Part shown: positions 10,501 to 25,500 of the stretch, piece by piece | Layout: each line of letters opens with the position of its first letter | Position numbering within the stretch: position 1 is the stretch's first letter | NCBI GenBank assembly: GCA_020091685.1 | Contig: CM034609.1 | Span: 14,414,023 to 14,478,022 of the forward strand | Direction: 5' to 3' | DNA length: 64,000 bases | DNA from: Lutjanus erythropterus | Taxonomy: Eukaryota; Chordata; Actinopteri; Lutjaniformes; Lutjanidae | Notes under the pieces: generated by a model | Databases searched by the model: none | What the model was told of the DNA's origin: nothing | What the model saw: the letters and a program-made list of their open reading frames with translations, nothing else | Translations under genes and position numbers: made by a program

Positions 10501-13500
10501 TGTGTTTTTTCCATGTTCTTTTATGTCTATTATGGTGTCATTAAATCAAACTTCTGTGTTGGAGGTAACATCAAATGTGATGCTTTAATCTTGTATTTTT
10601 GTTATGTTCATAGTCATTTTACAGAGGCTTATAGGAGAGAGTGCCTAGCAACAGCAGTTAAACTGTTGGATAAGCTGTGCAAAGGAGTCAAATCAGCACA
10701 TACTCAGAACTACCTTGATATTCCAGTATCTTGTATGAATCTGGTTGCATCAGTCTCAAATTTTGTTCGCTCCAACAAGCAACAGGTATGTGAAGTGAAT
10801 CTTATAAGGCAAGCAGTTAGCATTTCAGGCAGAGTCAAGTCTTGCTAACATCAATTATTGTGCTAATAATTCACATCTAGGAGACTCAAGAAGGCAAAAC
10901 AGATCAGGGATATTCAAAAGACATGATCTCCCAGGCACTGGTCATTTTGAGAGGCTGGATCAGTCGGACCCTCAGACAGCCGTTGCTCAACAGGGGTTGG
11001 TCATCCTGGTTAAGAGATGAGACCACAGCAGAATTTGAAGTGAGTTGATTTATTATGTTTTGTTGATAAAACATTAATGGATGTTCACATGTAAGCATTG
11101 GTAGAGCAAGCTGAAGAATGGTTCTTTTGTTGGGTTGTACTTCGCAGATGTGGAACAACATAATCTCCATCCACTTCAAAGATGAAGATTGCACAAAACA
11201 CTGGAGACAGACATTCACAATGGACTTTGAGGGCAAGTACCAAAAGGTATGTAATGCACCCTTTTCTGATACAATTGGAAATTAAATAAAAACTACCTTG
11301 GAACCTACAATAATTGAATACAGTACACAAACAAGATAAATGATTTAATGATTAAGCTTTTAACTTTATTGTTTTTTGTAAATGAACAATCATTACGAAT
11401 TTGATGCCTGCAACATATTCCAAAAAAGCTTGGACAATGGCATATTTACCACCACTGTGTTACATTTCCTTTTCTTCTAACAACACTCAGTAAGCATTTG
11501 GGAACTGATGACACTAATTTTGAAGTTTTGAGAGAGAAATTCTTTCTTATTCTTGCTTGATATACAAGTTCAGTTGCTCAACACTCCAGGGTCTCCGTTT
11601 GTTGTATATTGCGCTTCATAATGCGCCACACATTTTCACCTGACCTGGGAGACAGGTCTGGACTGCAGGCAGACCAATCTAGTACCTGAACTCTTAAACA
11701 ACAAAGTCATGCTGTTGTGGCACGTGCAGAAAGTGTCTTGACATTGTCTCATTGAAATAAGCAAGGACATCCCTGAAAAAGATGCTGGCTGGACTGCAGC
11801 ATATGTTGCTTCAAAACCTGAATGCACCATTAAGTCAGTGGTCCCCAAATTGAGGGGCAGATCCCCCAGGGTGGTGTGGAAGACCAGGGGAGAAATGAAG
11901 AATGAAACAAAGTAGGATGAATATGATCTGTGTGGGGGAAAGAAGTTTACTGTTTCTATCCTGCTAACTTTTATTTCATTAATGATTGATAAAAATTGTG
12001 AGGTAGGGTGGCGAGTGAGGGTGCAAACTTTTTTTCTGCTTCTGAAAAGGGGACATGTCAGAAAACTTTGGAACCACTGCTTTAAGCATTAAGTGCTGGG
12101 AACAATCCGGATGGTCCTTCTCCTCTTTTGTCGCTCCTCTCCAGAGCCCATGTAGTAATATCCTTTATACAATCATATTGGTGTTTTTAATTCAGTGCTG
12201 CCTGAGGGATCAAAGCTTACAGGCATTCAGTGTTAGTTTTTGGCCTTGATTTCCCTTGATTTTCTTAATCTTTTAATTATATTTTGGATTGTAGGTGAAA
12301 TCCCTAAATTTCTTGAAGTTCTGTGTTGAGAAATTATACGTCACCTGTTGCCAATTAATCTGTTTACCTTTTCAATGTTCCAAAAAAAAGTTTTTTGAGC
12401 ATCCCACAACTTTCCCAGTCTTTTGTTGCCCCTGTGTCAACTTTTTTTTAAATGTGTTGTGGGCATTAAATTCAGAATGAGTGTATATTTACAAAAACAA
12501 TAAAGTTTGTCAGTTTGAACATTGAATATATTGCCTTTGTGCTGTATTTAATTGAATACAAAAGGAAAAGCATTTGCAAATCATTACATTCTGTTTTTAT
12601 TTCTGATTTACACAACGTCTCGACTTTTTGGGAATTTGGCTTGCAAATATAACTATGTCTGTCTGGTTTTAGGAATCTGCTCTGGATCAAATTGAATTTT
12701 ACTGCAATAAGATAGAGAAACTCCGTGAATCCCAACCATATGTTGCTACTATTATTGAGAGATGTGCTCTTGAGGCTGTTACATCTTTGTGCCAGGTATG
12801 AAGCCTTCTCATTCACTTTTAAAATAACAACTTCATGCTACATAGACAAAAATGAATGAATTACAGATTAAATAAAAATTCACTGAGAATTTTTGTATGC
12901 TCCTAGTAAGTGGTTTCCTGCATCTCTCTAAAAGATGCACGATAATGTTGACTTTTTTTTTTTTTTTTTACGTCATGCAGAGCAAGTCTGAGGGAAAAAT
13001 CTTTGACAGACTCCAAATAAACTGGAAGTTTGGGAAACTCATTTCAGCCATTATCGAGAAATCCTGGCCAAGGGACCGTCAAGGAAATTATCAGGAAGAT
13101 CAAGAAGTGGTCCTTCAGCACCTCCTCTCCTGGACCGCAGCTAAAAACATTTTCCAACTACATGGTATATCCTCAGGAAAAAATAAACCTTTAAAACATG
13201 CACACACCAAACAGACAAATTGTCTAAGGTAGGGATGTAGAATATACCTGCAAACAGCAATTTGTGGGTTCAAACATTTTTGCGCTTAACAGATGGAAGC
13301 AGCTCAATTGGTCAAAATTGAAGTGGCAAGCAGCAACAGTTGAGTTTGAGGCTTCACAAAGATGAGAAAAATTCTGTTAAAAGAAGGAGCGAGACCAATC
13401 ACACACCATCCCACCATCTTATGAGTTTGCAGTTCTGTTTTATGGTCTAGAGCATATTAAGCTAGACTTGTTTGTGAAATTTCAAGTCAGTCTGACTTGT

Positions 13501-16500
13501 GATATGAGGGTTGTGGCCTTTCCAAAATTACATTGAATTTCAGCACCATCATCTAGCTGTTTTGGCTCACATTTCTTGTTAAGCACATGTACATAATTTC
13601 CAGTTATTGGGTCATGTTTCACGTTCCTTGCTCATTCCAACTCACAGCTCTATGAGCCATGACTTAATCTCTGTCATTCCAGGTGCAGAAGAAAAGCTGA
13701 TTGAGAAGCTCTCTCAGGATGCCAGGGACAGAATTGCTATTGCCATATCAGCATTCACAGCCATCAACAATCAACTGGTCCATGGAAACATTAAGACCAA
13801 CCTCCTCAACATCATTTTGGAGAGGAGGGACGCCTTCTTAGATCTGCTGAAGATCGGTAACAACCATCTGCTTGTTATCAAAGATTTCTCAAGAAATGTG
13901 TTTATAATAATAAATAACCTCAGAATGTGTTTATTTCATAATGTGCACTGACCTCATAGAAATATTAAAATGTGTGTGTGCTTTAACAGATTGCCTCTCT
14001 GAGAATGAACAATACAAGAACAATGACAAAATGAGTAGGCTGTTGCAGTGGAGACAAGATGAAGTGAAAGCTGTCTACCATGAGAAGGAGCTTTTGGACA
14101 TCTTTTTAACAATGAGCCACAAACTTGAGGAACATATGACAGGTAATTGTAGTTATGTAGGAGAGTGAGTCTGTTTGGTTTGATCGTGCAGCTGCAGGAA
14201 ATTTAACATATGTTTATTTAATCTCCATGACAGTTGATGTTGCCGATATGGAGGAGAGACAGCAGGTCCACATTGAGACTATGCTACTGAACGATTTCAT
14301 GGAGGTTCATCGATTTGACCAAATGCCCTCCATCATGGCTGGCGTTGTCACCTACTTCAATATGGATCAAGACATCAGAGACATGGCAGAGATTCTGTAC
14401 ACCCTCAGAGAAAGTTATTTATTCACAGTGTGTTGGGAGGGACGAGCCAAACTGGCCGCTGAACAAATGGGAGACGATGACCCTGATCAGCATGAGGTAG
14501 CGGACATTATGGCAACACCAGAAATGATCCATGATGACATTTTCCAGCCTTGTTTTGATGATTACAAAGAAATTTACACTTCTCTGAGGAACGGCAGTAT
14601 AAAGCTTGAGAAGGTAAACCAACTCTTCGGCGCCTACAAGAGCAAGTATGACGAGCTTGCACAGGACCTGGACATCATGTGTAGAGTTGATAAATCAACT
14701 GACAAACAGTGGATCCACACCAGGGTTCAACAGATCGAGCAGTATCATGAGCTGCATCTAGCTGTGGCTTCAGCTGAAATTATCATGAAGGTCAAAAAGA
14801 CGCTTCATCTCCAAGGGGACTTCCGGGTTCTGGAGACACTCACAGAAGTTGTAAGTGGAAATGTTTTGAACTAAGTGTACTGCAACCCAAAATATTCCAT
14901 ATTGTGAAAATTCATCAAGCTGAACCCTCCCTTTATACGGCATGTGCATTTAGTGACACATTTAGTTAAACTGTGTACAGGTAATGGAACAGAAAGTGTT
15001 CCAGATGCGATCCAGATCTTAACCACAGTACTGTTACATTTACGTTTCTAAAAACATTTTGAGAAAGAAATAGGTATTGTAGTAACCTAAGCTTGATCTA
15101 GATTTGATCAGTGCTGTTTAGTTTGACAGTTTGATCTGAGTTTTATGACCCCTGTTTGTTACACTGCATGGACTCACTGAAAATTAAGCATACCCTTCTT
15201 TATTCTCTATTTTACTCGAGTGAGAAGTAGGGGCATGTTCATATAGGACTCAATAGTAAATACTAAATAAATTGGTCTTCTTTTTGCAACCAGTGCGGTC
15301 ACCCCCTGGTGGTCACTAATAAGAATGCAGTTTTTAGGCACTTTGCATTGTTTTCTTTTTGCAGACCTGGAAGCTTTGTCCACGTCTTCTTATACTGTCT
15401 GTGGACAGCACAGTTAACCTTCATGCCTGTCTCCTGATGTGGAGTGTCTCTGATACCTACCCACAGGTATTTAACTTTTCCATTTAACTCTCTTCCCCCG
15501 TCAGAATCATGTAGACTTCCAGAAAGAGCCCCTCAGTCGCATTGACAACGACTTGATGCAGGCAAAGAAGGTTCTGGTAGACATCACTGAGTCCCGCAGA
15601 CTGTGTCTACAGGAACTGGGACTCAGAGGGCACTTTGTTAAATGGATAAAAGACGCACTTGAAGGTAAGAGTAAGAGTATTATTTGTATATATGTATAGT
15701 CAATTGAAAACAGTGCAAAGGCAGTATGTTTAAGGTTTAACCTTATCAACTTCATACACTCATTCTGAATTCAATGCCAGCAAAACATTTCAAAAAATAG
15801 TGCTTAAAAAACAAATAAACAAACAAACAAAAAAAATACCTGTTTGGAACATTCCTCGGGTAAACAGGCTAATTGTCAACAGGTGATAATATCATGATTG
15901 GGCGTGAAAGGAGCAGATTGTGTTTTAATGTTAATTTATTCAAATTACTAAATTATTATTATCATTATTGTTGTTATTATTTTTTCAGATATCAATGAAC
16001 TGAAGGTGTTCGTTGACCTGGCTTCCATCTCTGCGGGGGAGAACGACATGGACGTGGATCGTGTTGCTTGCTTCCATGATGCTGTCCTCGGCTACTCTTC
16101 AATGCTGTATGAGCTCAAACCAGATTCTAGTTTTCATGTCTTTAAAGAGGTCCTCAAGAAACTCTGGAGAGCTTTGGAGAATGATAGCAACCTACCAAAA
16201 AAACTGGTAAGAGGACACCTTACCGAACTCTTTTACCACTAAGCCACACTGTTGTGACACATGCAGAATGTGTGTTGTCTTGCTGAAATAAGCAAGGATG
16301 TCTCTGAAAAAGACATTTGGCCTTATTCACCAAGCAGTTCTCAAGCAAACTTAGCATCTGATTCATGAAATGTGCGTACTGGCCAAGTTTGTTCTTACCA
16401 CCGTGCATATGTTAGCAGTACTATATATTCATAAAATGCAATGCAAAAAGCTTAACATAAAGACAGATAATTACATTTATGATAAAATCCTAAAAACAAG

Positions 16501-19500
16501 GAAAATAAACAAGATAAATCAAAAATCAAAACGCTTCCAAGATTTCTATTAAAGTCTTTTTTTAATGAATGTGGTTTTGATATGCTGTGCATTTAGTTAA
16601 AGGATGTGTTTCAACATTTTCTAAAACAGCTGGTCGGTCATCATTTGTGCATAAGCGTGGCCTGAGGCAATTCTAAATTTGTACTGCTAAAAATATTGAT
16701 AAATCCCAGATTTGTGCATAAAAAATTGTATGCAAGCACAAATTTGAGCATGCACACTATTTATGAATGAGGCCCATTGCCTGCATGGCAGCATGTCGCT
16801 TCAAAAGCTGTATGTGCCATTGGTGCTATCACACCCCCATACCATCACAGAAGATGGCTTTTTAAGTTAGTGCTGGTAATCTTTTCCTCTTTAGCCCAGA
16901 GGAGAGATCCATAGTTTTCAAAAACAATCTGAAATATGGACTTGAGCACACTTTACCACTTTCCGTCAGTCCAACTTGGGCCTAGAGAACTCGGTGGCCT
17001 TTCTAAATGTTGTTGATATATGGCTTTCCCTTTGTCTTAACTTTCATTTGTAGATGCAGTGACAAACTGTGTTTACTATCAATGTTTTATGAAGTATTCC
17101 TGAATCTCACATAGCATCCTTCATACAACTATGTGGGTCAAACACAAACAATCATACAGTCTGGGTTCTTGGTTAACATGAAACCTAACCTTATCAAACC
17201 TTCTCTTTTAGCGGGACAGTGCACGCCATTTGGAATGGTTGAAGACTGTGAAGGACAGTCATGGGTCAGTGGAGTTGTCATCTCTCTCTTTAGCATCAGC
17301 TATCAACAACAAGGGTATCTACCTGATCAATGCCCAAGGTGTAAAAAAGGTAAATAACAAAATCAAAGATGATGATAAATTTATGTCCATTTAGCATGGA
17401 GGTCTTCTCTGGAAACAAAGTTCCTACAAATCAGTTTTTAAGAGTGCATTTATGTTTTTCACCCCAGTTGAGTCTTGACACCGTCCTGAAGCTGCAGATC
17501 CCAGAGGAGCATGATGACGGTCAGCAGATGCGTTACTATTCTCTCGAGGACCTGCGGGAGCTTCAGAACAAACTCATGCTCATGTCTGGGAAAGGGGATC
17601 AAGGCCAGAAGGAAGTTGATCACTTTGCAGAGGTGCATGCAAGTTTTTATCTTTCATTCAATGAGTACAGGTCATTTTATTTAGCGTAGAAACTGAAATG
17701 TTACCACTAATACTACCAGTGTTTCTACTACTACTTCTATATGTACTGTTGACAGTAATTATTATATATGATATTACTTTAAACCGCAGGGATAACAAGC
17801 ATTAAAATAATAAATTAGATATTAAAATCAAAGGAATTATAAATTACAGCATTTTTTTTAATGAAATTTGAAATAAATTTTATTCAGACTGATAAAACAT
17901 TTACCATTTTTTAGATAAACATTTTCATGTGACTGTGGGTTTGTATTTATATTTCAGGTTTTTGCCAGTGTTCAAAGACTAGCTGAGGCATTCATTGCCC
18001 TCTACACTGCTGGGAATCCTCTGTTCAGACACTGGGAAGCTCAAATCAGTTGCTGCTTAAGCAATGAGGAACCCAGCATTATGATGGACTTCAACCTGGG
18101 AAGTGTTGCCAGTGTTGTCATTGTGGAGGGCAGCACAGAGGAGCAGCTTCCTGAACTTTGTAGGAAAATGGAGAAATGCCTGGACTATTGGATGAATTTT
18201 GTGGACAAACAGAGATCCCAGCATTACTATCTCAACTACTACACAGCTGAACAGATTGTCTATCTGTGCAGCCAGCTGACTCAGAACAACGCGGCCCATG
18301 TGGAGGACCAAGTTTTCATGATGCTCTCCTTCATCAAGACAAACTGCACATCCTCAGACCTGAGGCAAGTTGGGCATGCACTCCAGTATGAAATCCTCAC
18401 CAAACCAGAAGAAAGAAATGTGGACATTGAGTTCCAGACTTTTGTTGTGGTGCCAAGAAGTGAGCTGGGAGACCTGGACATCACTAGTGAATTGAATCCT
18501 CTGCCAAGTCTTGTGGAGTCAAATGGTTTACAAAAATTTGATCTGATATGGAATGCCTATATGAAAGACATGAAGAATTTTCTTCCACACGTTCTTGACA
18601 TGAAAAGTCTTGGAAGACTGCTAGAAATACTGGCCAACAAAGATGATGAGAGTGAAGAAGATGAGAGTGAGGAAGACATCTCTGATGACAACATGAGGAA
18701 TCTCATAAAGAGGCAGCTGCCTAAGGGTCTGGCAACTGGAAATCCAAACCTCATTGTTTGCCCGCATGATGAAGTCTTGACATCCTGCATCTCCATTTAC
18801 ATGAGTAGCGAAAACGAGACACTTCCCACCTATGATGAAGTCCTTCTGTGCAACTCCTCAACACCATATGAACAGGTGGAGCTATTCCTCAGGCGCTGTC
18901 TCAGCACAGGCTACAGGGGACAGAAGATATACTCTCTATTGTATGGAGATCTGCTCACTTATGACGTGAGCTCTAAAGTTGAGAAGTTTTTTCAGCGAAT
19001 GAAAATACAGAGCAGGAAAGACTACAGACTTGTTATCATCTGCAGCTCAGAAAGAGAACATGCCTACCTTCCTTCAGCCTTCAGCCAACACAGATTGCAC
19101 ATGATTCCACAGGAGTCATTGGCGAGGATCCAGCGGTACCTCCACAAGCACTTTGTTGTCCCATCAGATCAATGCAGCGCTGCAGCTGCATTCAAAGACA
19201 GACTGTGCGTTGGTGTCGTCTCATCCAAAAGGGCTGGTGTTGGTGTGTATATATTTAAAGTGCTCTTCTTTTTCAAATTGATCATTTCAGTGATGGTGAA
19301 TACTTCACTCCTAAGATTATTGATACCTGTCATAATTACCTTTTTCTTTTTGAAATTGCAGGCAAATCTCTCTACATCAAGAGGCTGTATGAAAAGCTGA
19401 AGCACTCAACCAAAAAGTCATCGATGAAATGCATTCGCTTGATTGAACCTAATGTCGATGAGAATGTCATCCTTCAATCTCTGCTGAACACTCCCAAGAG

Positions 19501-22500
19501 GAAAGAACTCATGATGTTCCATTTTGACATCACATCATCGGTAATAATGAGTCTCATGTCAATGCTTAGCTTAGTGTAGTGTAGCCTAATATATAGGATA
19601 TGTTTCAACAGCTTACATATGGTGTTAATAGACTGTTGTTTTATGTGTTTGAAAAGGTGCAGAAAGGTCTCCATGAGTTTCTTTTCAAATTGCTGATTCT
19701 GCGCTATTTGATGGACTCTGAGGGGAAGATGTGGAAATGCAGTGACAAGCATCTGTATCTCATAGAGATTTTAGAGCCAACTGTCAAGTCAGCCAGAAAT
19801 GCTTCACGGCAGGTAAGAGTTTGGCACTAACAGTACTCCTTTGTCATCTGATTTTAAACTGCTGCTTATGTTAAGATACATTATCATCTTTTTTTTTCTC
19901 CATAGGATCAAACTACGAACAGCACGTTCACAGACATATTTCCAAATATTTTCTGCCGATCACCAAAAGAGGTGCTAATGCTAGAGATGCAGAAGCATGA
20001 ACATCCCACCATTGCAAGCAAAGACGACCCACTGATGGATGATGAAGAATTCAGGAGTGCTGCTTTTCAGCGGCCATACCAGTATCTCACACGATTTCAC
20101 AACCACAGTGATCTTGATGTGTTCACCTATCAGGGTGTTGAAGGGTCCCACGTGGAATGTCTTCAGATGCTCCTAATGTACTGTGGAATCATGGACCCAT
20201 CCTGGGCAGAGCTGAGAAACTTTGCATGGTTCCTTAACCTTCAGTTGCAAGACTGTGAGACATCTGTCTTTTGCGATGCCAGTATCACTGGAGACACACT
20301 AACTGGATTCAAAACATTTGTGGTGGACTTCATGATTCTGATGGCAAAGGACTTTGCCACTCCATCACTCAGCATCTCTGACCAGAGCCCCGGCAGGCTG
20401 CAGATGGACCTGACTGGTGTCCGAGATGAGGACTTGGCTCCTTTTCGGATCAGAAAGAGATGGGAAACAGAGCCACATCCTTACATCTTCTTTAATGATG
20501 ACCATGTGTCCATGACCTTCATTGGTTTCCATCTTCAACCCAATGAACAAAACTATGTTGATGCAATTGAGCCCACGTCTAGAAGGGTGATAAAAAGGAA
20601 TGTCATGACAAGGGAATTGTATGAAGGCTTGAAGCTACAGAGAGTCCCTTTCAACATGGACTTTGATAGCCTTCCAAGAGGGGAGAAAATAGAGCGACTC
20701 TGCAGTGTTCTTGGAATCCAGTGGCCTCTTGACCCCGACGAAACATATGAGCTCACAACTGACAACATATTGAAGATGCTGGCAATCCATATGCGGTTCA
20801 GGTGTGGCATCCCTGTCATTATCATGGGAGAGACAGGGTGTGGTAAGACGAGGCTCATCAAATTCCTCTGTGAGTTGCGGAGGAGTGGAGTGGCCACTGA
20901 GAATATGAAACTGGTCAAGGTGCACGGAGGGACAACTTCAGAGATGATTTACACCAAAGTCAGAGAAGCAGAAGACATTGCATCCATAAACAAGCAAGAC
21001 TATGGATTTGACTCTGTTCTCTTCTTTGATGAGGCCAACACAACCGAGGCCATCAGCAGCATCAAGGAGGTCCTCTGTGACAAGACAGTTAAGGGTGACA
21101 GCTTGACAGCAGGCTGTGGGTTGCAGATTATCGCGGCATGCAACCCTTATCGAAAACACACAGATGAGATGATCAAGAGGTTAGAATCTGCCGGCCTTGG
21201 GTACAGAGTTCGAGCTGAAGAGACAGATGAAAAGCTTGGGTCCATCCCTCTCCGCCAGCTAGTCTACAGAGTTCAAGCATTGCCACCAAGCATGATCCCT
21301 CTGGTGTGGGACTTTGGACAGTTAAATGATCACACAGAGAAAATATACATCCAGCAGATTGTGCAAAGAGTGGTTGAAAACAAAGCCATCCATCAAAATT
21401 ACATCCAGTGCATAACTGATGTCCTTTCAGCTTCACAGAAGTACATGCGGACAAGAAAGGATGAATGCAGCTTTGTCAGCCTGAGAGATGTGGAACGCTG
21501 CATGCAGTCTTTTGTTTGGTTCTATGAGAACCATGTCAAGTTGTTTGCAGAGCTTGAAGAATTTGAGAGTAATCGAAGTGAAGAAAGGCATCACAGACAG
21601 CCTGAGGATAGAGACCCTGTGTTTTGGTCTCTTGTCATGGCCGTCGGAGTATGCTACCATGCCTGCCTAGAAAATAAGGATAAATACAGACAGAAAGTGA
21701 GCAAAAGCCTACCCCCAGCATACACCCCGGCAAAGGTAATGCAGGAAATCTCACTCATGCAAGATTTACTTTTGAGTGGTGTGCCAATGGGGGATACTAT
21801 TGCAAGAAACAGTGCCCTCAAAGAGAACGTCTTCATGATGGTTCTCTGCATTGAGTTAAGGATCCCTCTCTTCTTAGTTGGAAAACCTGGAAGTTCAAAA
21901 TCTCTGTCTAAAACCCTGGTGGCAGATGCGATGCAGGGCCAAGCTGCTCATTCTGACCTCTACAAAATGCTGAAACAGATCCATTTGGTGTCCTTCCAGT
22001 GTAGCCCTCACTCAACACCAGAAGGCATCATTAATACATTCAAGCAATGCGGACGCTTCCAGGAAGGAAAGAACCTGGACGAGTACATTTCAGTTGTGGT
22101 TCTTGATGAGATTGGGCTGGCTGAGGACTCCCCAAAGATGCCACTGAAAACCCTTCACCCATTGCTAGAGGAGGGATGCATTGATGATGAGCCTCTACCA
22201 CACAAAAAAGTTGGATTCATTGGCATCTCCAACTGGGCTTTAGATCCTGCAAAGATGAACAGAGGCATTTTTGTCTCCCGTGGTGACCCTGATGAGAGGG
22301 AACTCATTGAGAGTGCTAAAGGCATATGCAGTTCTGATGCAATGGTTTTGGAGAAAGTCAGAGATTTCTTCCAACCCTTTGCAAGAGCCTACTTGAAGAT
22401 TTGCAGCAAAAAAGGCAAAGGATTTTTTGGCCTTCGTGACTATTACAGCTTAATTAAGATGATTTTTGCAGTGGCCAAGGCTTCTCAACGGAGACCCACT

Positions 22501-25500
22501 GCAGAGGAAACCGTGAAGGCAGTGCTGAGAAATTTCAGTGGCAAGGATGATGTGGATGCAGTTACTATCTTTACCAACAGACTGCAGATTTCACCCAACC
22601 TGGAGGACATCAGTGCCATCGAGTTTGTGCGAGAAAACATTCAGGCAGTTGGACAGGAAGAAGAATGTCGGTACCTGCTGGTGCTAACAAAAAACTATGC
22701 AGCCTTACAGATCCTGCAGCAAACCTTCTTTTCAGAAAGTGGTCAGCCAGAAATAATCTTTGGATCCAGTTTCCCAAAAGACCAAGAGTATACCCAGATC
22801 TGCCGCAACATCAACAGAGTAAAGATCTGCATGGAGACAGGTCAGACAGTTGTGCTTCTAAACCTGCAGAACCTCTATGAAAGTCTCTATGATGCCCTCA
22901 ACCAATACTATGTCTGCTTGGGAGGACAGAAATACGTGGACCTCGGACTGGGAACGCACCGTGTGAAATGCAGGGTTCACAAAGACTTCCGGCTAATCGT
23001 CATTGAGGAAAGAGAAGTGGTCTACAAACAGTTCCCAATACCTTTGATCAACAGGCTGGAGAAACACTACCTGGACATCCACACTGTCCTTAAAACGGAT
23101 GAGAAGAGGACAGTGGATGAATTGGAGAAATGGGTGAGACTTTTTGTGTCTCTCAAGAGTCAAAGCACAGCAGCAGCTCAGACCTACAAGTACCAACCAC
23201 CAGACGTCTTCATTGGCTACCACTCAGACACATGTGCTTCTGTGATACTTCAAGTAATAGAGAAGCGGAAGAACAGTTTGGAGATCTCAGATCAGAGAGG
23301 AGTATTGGATGAGGCCAAGTTCGTGCTGCTCCAATGTGCTACACCAGACTCAGTGGTGCGGTTGGACTGCACAGGCCTCCCGAAAGTGGAGAGTGATAAT
23401 CTGGCCAAGGTCTACTTTGAGGAGCAGAATAACAGCTGTTTAGCTGACTTTATTCTTGCTCACACAAGGCAGGAGGCCCACTGCTACTCCTCCTTTACAG
23501 AGGTAAGTCGTCATTCACTACCTATGGAGGTTTCAAGGTCCTGAAATTGTAAGGCCTTAATAATTGTGATTTTAAACCATAGGTGACAACATTCTCCAGA
23601 CTGCTGACAGCATCTGATGTGGAACCACTGGAGAAAATGTTGCATAGTGTTGAGCTTCTCTCACTCCAGCAGTTTGACACAGAGCACTCCTTCCTGAAGA
23701 AGATCAGGTTTGTCAATGTGTTGAGGAATTCATCATTTTACTCTTGGTAGCAGTGATGGCCTATTAACTTGATATTTGTTAGTTTTCCCACTTTGTAAAC
23801 TGCAATAAACAAAGCAATGAAAATAGTTACTTCTCTAGTGAATACTCCTGTAATATATTGTGAAGTAATGTATACTGAAGAGACACAAACTCAGAAAACT
23901 TTGTAATGTCAGAGGGCAATTATACTCTTATTGAATATACAGTTTAATGTGATTTTCTTTCTAAAACTATTCAGATATTTTGACACCTGTATTATTGCAG
24001 TATGTTTGCAAGGGTTTACTGAATGTTCAGGAAGCACTGAAGAATTATTAGCAAAAATATACTTAACTCCTATGATCTCGAGGGATGATCTCAGTCTAAA
24101 GATCTCATCTCTGTTTTCTCGTAGGAACTTCGTCACAGCTGAAAATGGAAGCGGTTACGCTGGGCCATGCAACAAGATTCTCATCATTCAGAGTGATTTT
24201 GATGAAGCTTCTCGTAGTGCCAATCTCATTGCATCTGCAAAGTAGGTCCAACATTTCCTCTATATTGTGTATGCACTGCTGTGTGGTTTTGCCACATTGA
24301 GTTTTGCTGTTTTTTGAAGGTATTCATCCATAAATGAAATCAACAAGATAACTCAAGAGGGCATGGGAAGCAAGGTGTTTGTCTACTTCATCACCAGACT
24401 GCCAAGAATGGAAGGAGGGACATCCTATGTTGGCTTTCATGGAGGTAAGGTTACTGCAACTTGTGAATTATTTGCACGTGTAATTATGTGTTATCACGTT
24501 GTTTGAAGAACAGATGATAGGCTAATACTTTTTGATATTTACAGGCCCCTGGAAATCAGCTCACATTGATGACCTCAGACGGTCAAAAGACATCGTTTCA
24601 GACATCAAAGCCTTGCAAAACATGACAATCAGTCAGATGTTTGAAATAAAAATGAGTCCACATGACGGTAAATGATTGATACATAAGTGATAAAATACAA
24701 TTATATAAATATAAAATTTCCTTGCATTATAATATTTTGTGGCATTAATATTTGCATTAATATTTTTCTGTAGCCATGGAGGTGGATGACATGTACACTG
24801 AGAATGAGCAGGAGGAAATGGAGGTAGAGGAGGAAATGGAGGTAGGGGAAAATGTGAGTACAGAAAACATATATTTGAAGCATTTTCTATTGTGGCAAAA
24901 CCACAAATTTACCATATACACAAAATAATACAGTACATATATAATACATCGGAAATATGTGCGTTAATTTTAGAAAAAAGTTGTGAGGTATTTTCCCTCC
25001 ACACACAATCTTGTCTGACAACAGTTTGCCATGTGTGTCCTCCTGCTGCAGTGCTGTGACAATGTTGTGGACACAACAGCACTCATCAGGAGCTGTGTTC
25101 AGAGTGCAGTAGGCATGCTGAGGGACCAGGTGGAAAGTGGCTTCCGCAGTACTCGGAGAGTTGAGATCCTGCTGACACTCCTCAGTGACAATGACGAAAT
25201 AACAGGTTCTAACAGCAACTTTATTTCAGTATTTTTCTTTGTTGCCACAATTGCAGTGCTGTATGTAATGCATTTGATGTAATTTAACTCCTGTCAGGTG
25301 AATTTCTGCAAACTGTGAAGAGGCATCTTCACTCATTGCTGGTGACTCATGAAGGAAATACCTTCTCAGCCATCAAAAGCAACTGGGTCATTAAGGAAGC
25401 ATCTAACATTGATGCCTTGCAAGAAGGAGGCACCTTCAGGTGAGTGCTGCAGCTGCACAGTATCTATGTTTGCCTATATATTCCTATTTTTTGGAACCAC

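Noticed and set aside
16220..16408. Reverse-strand 62-codon ORF with FQQDN
   Set aside because: It is a broken Tc1 transposase fragment running into the nested element, not a gene.
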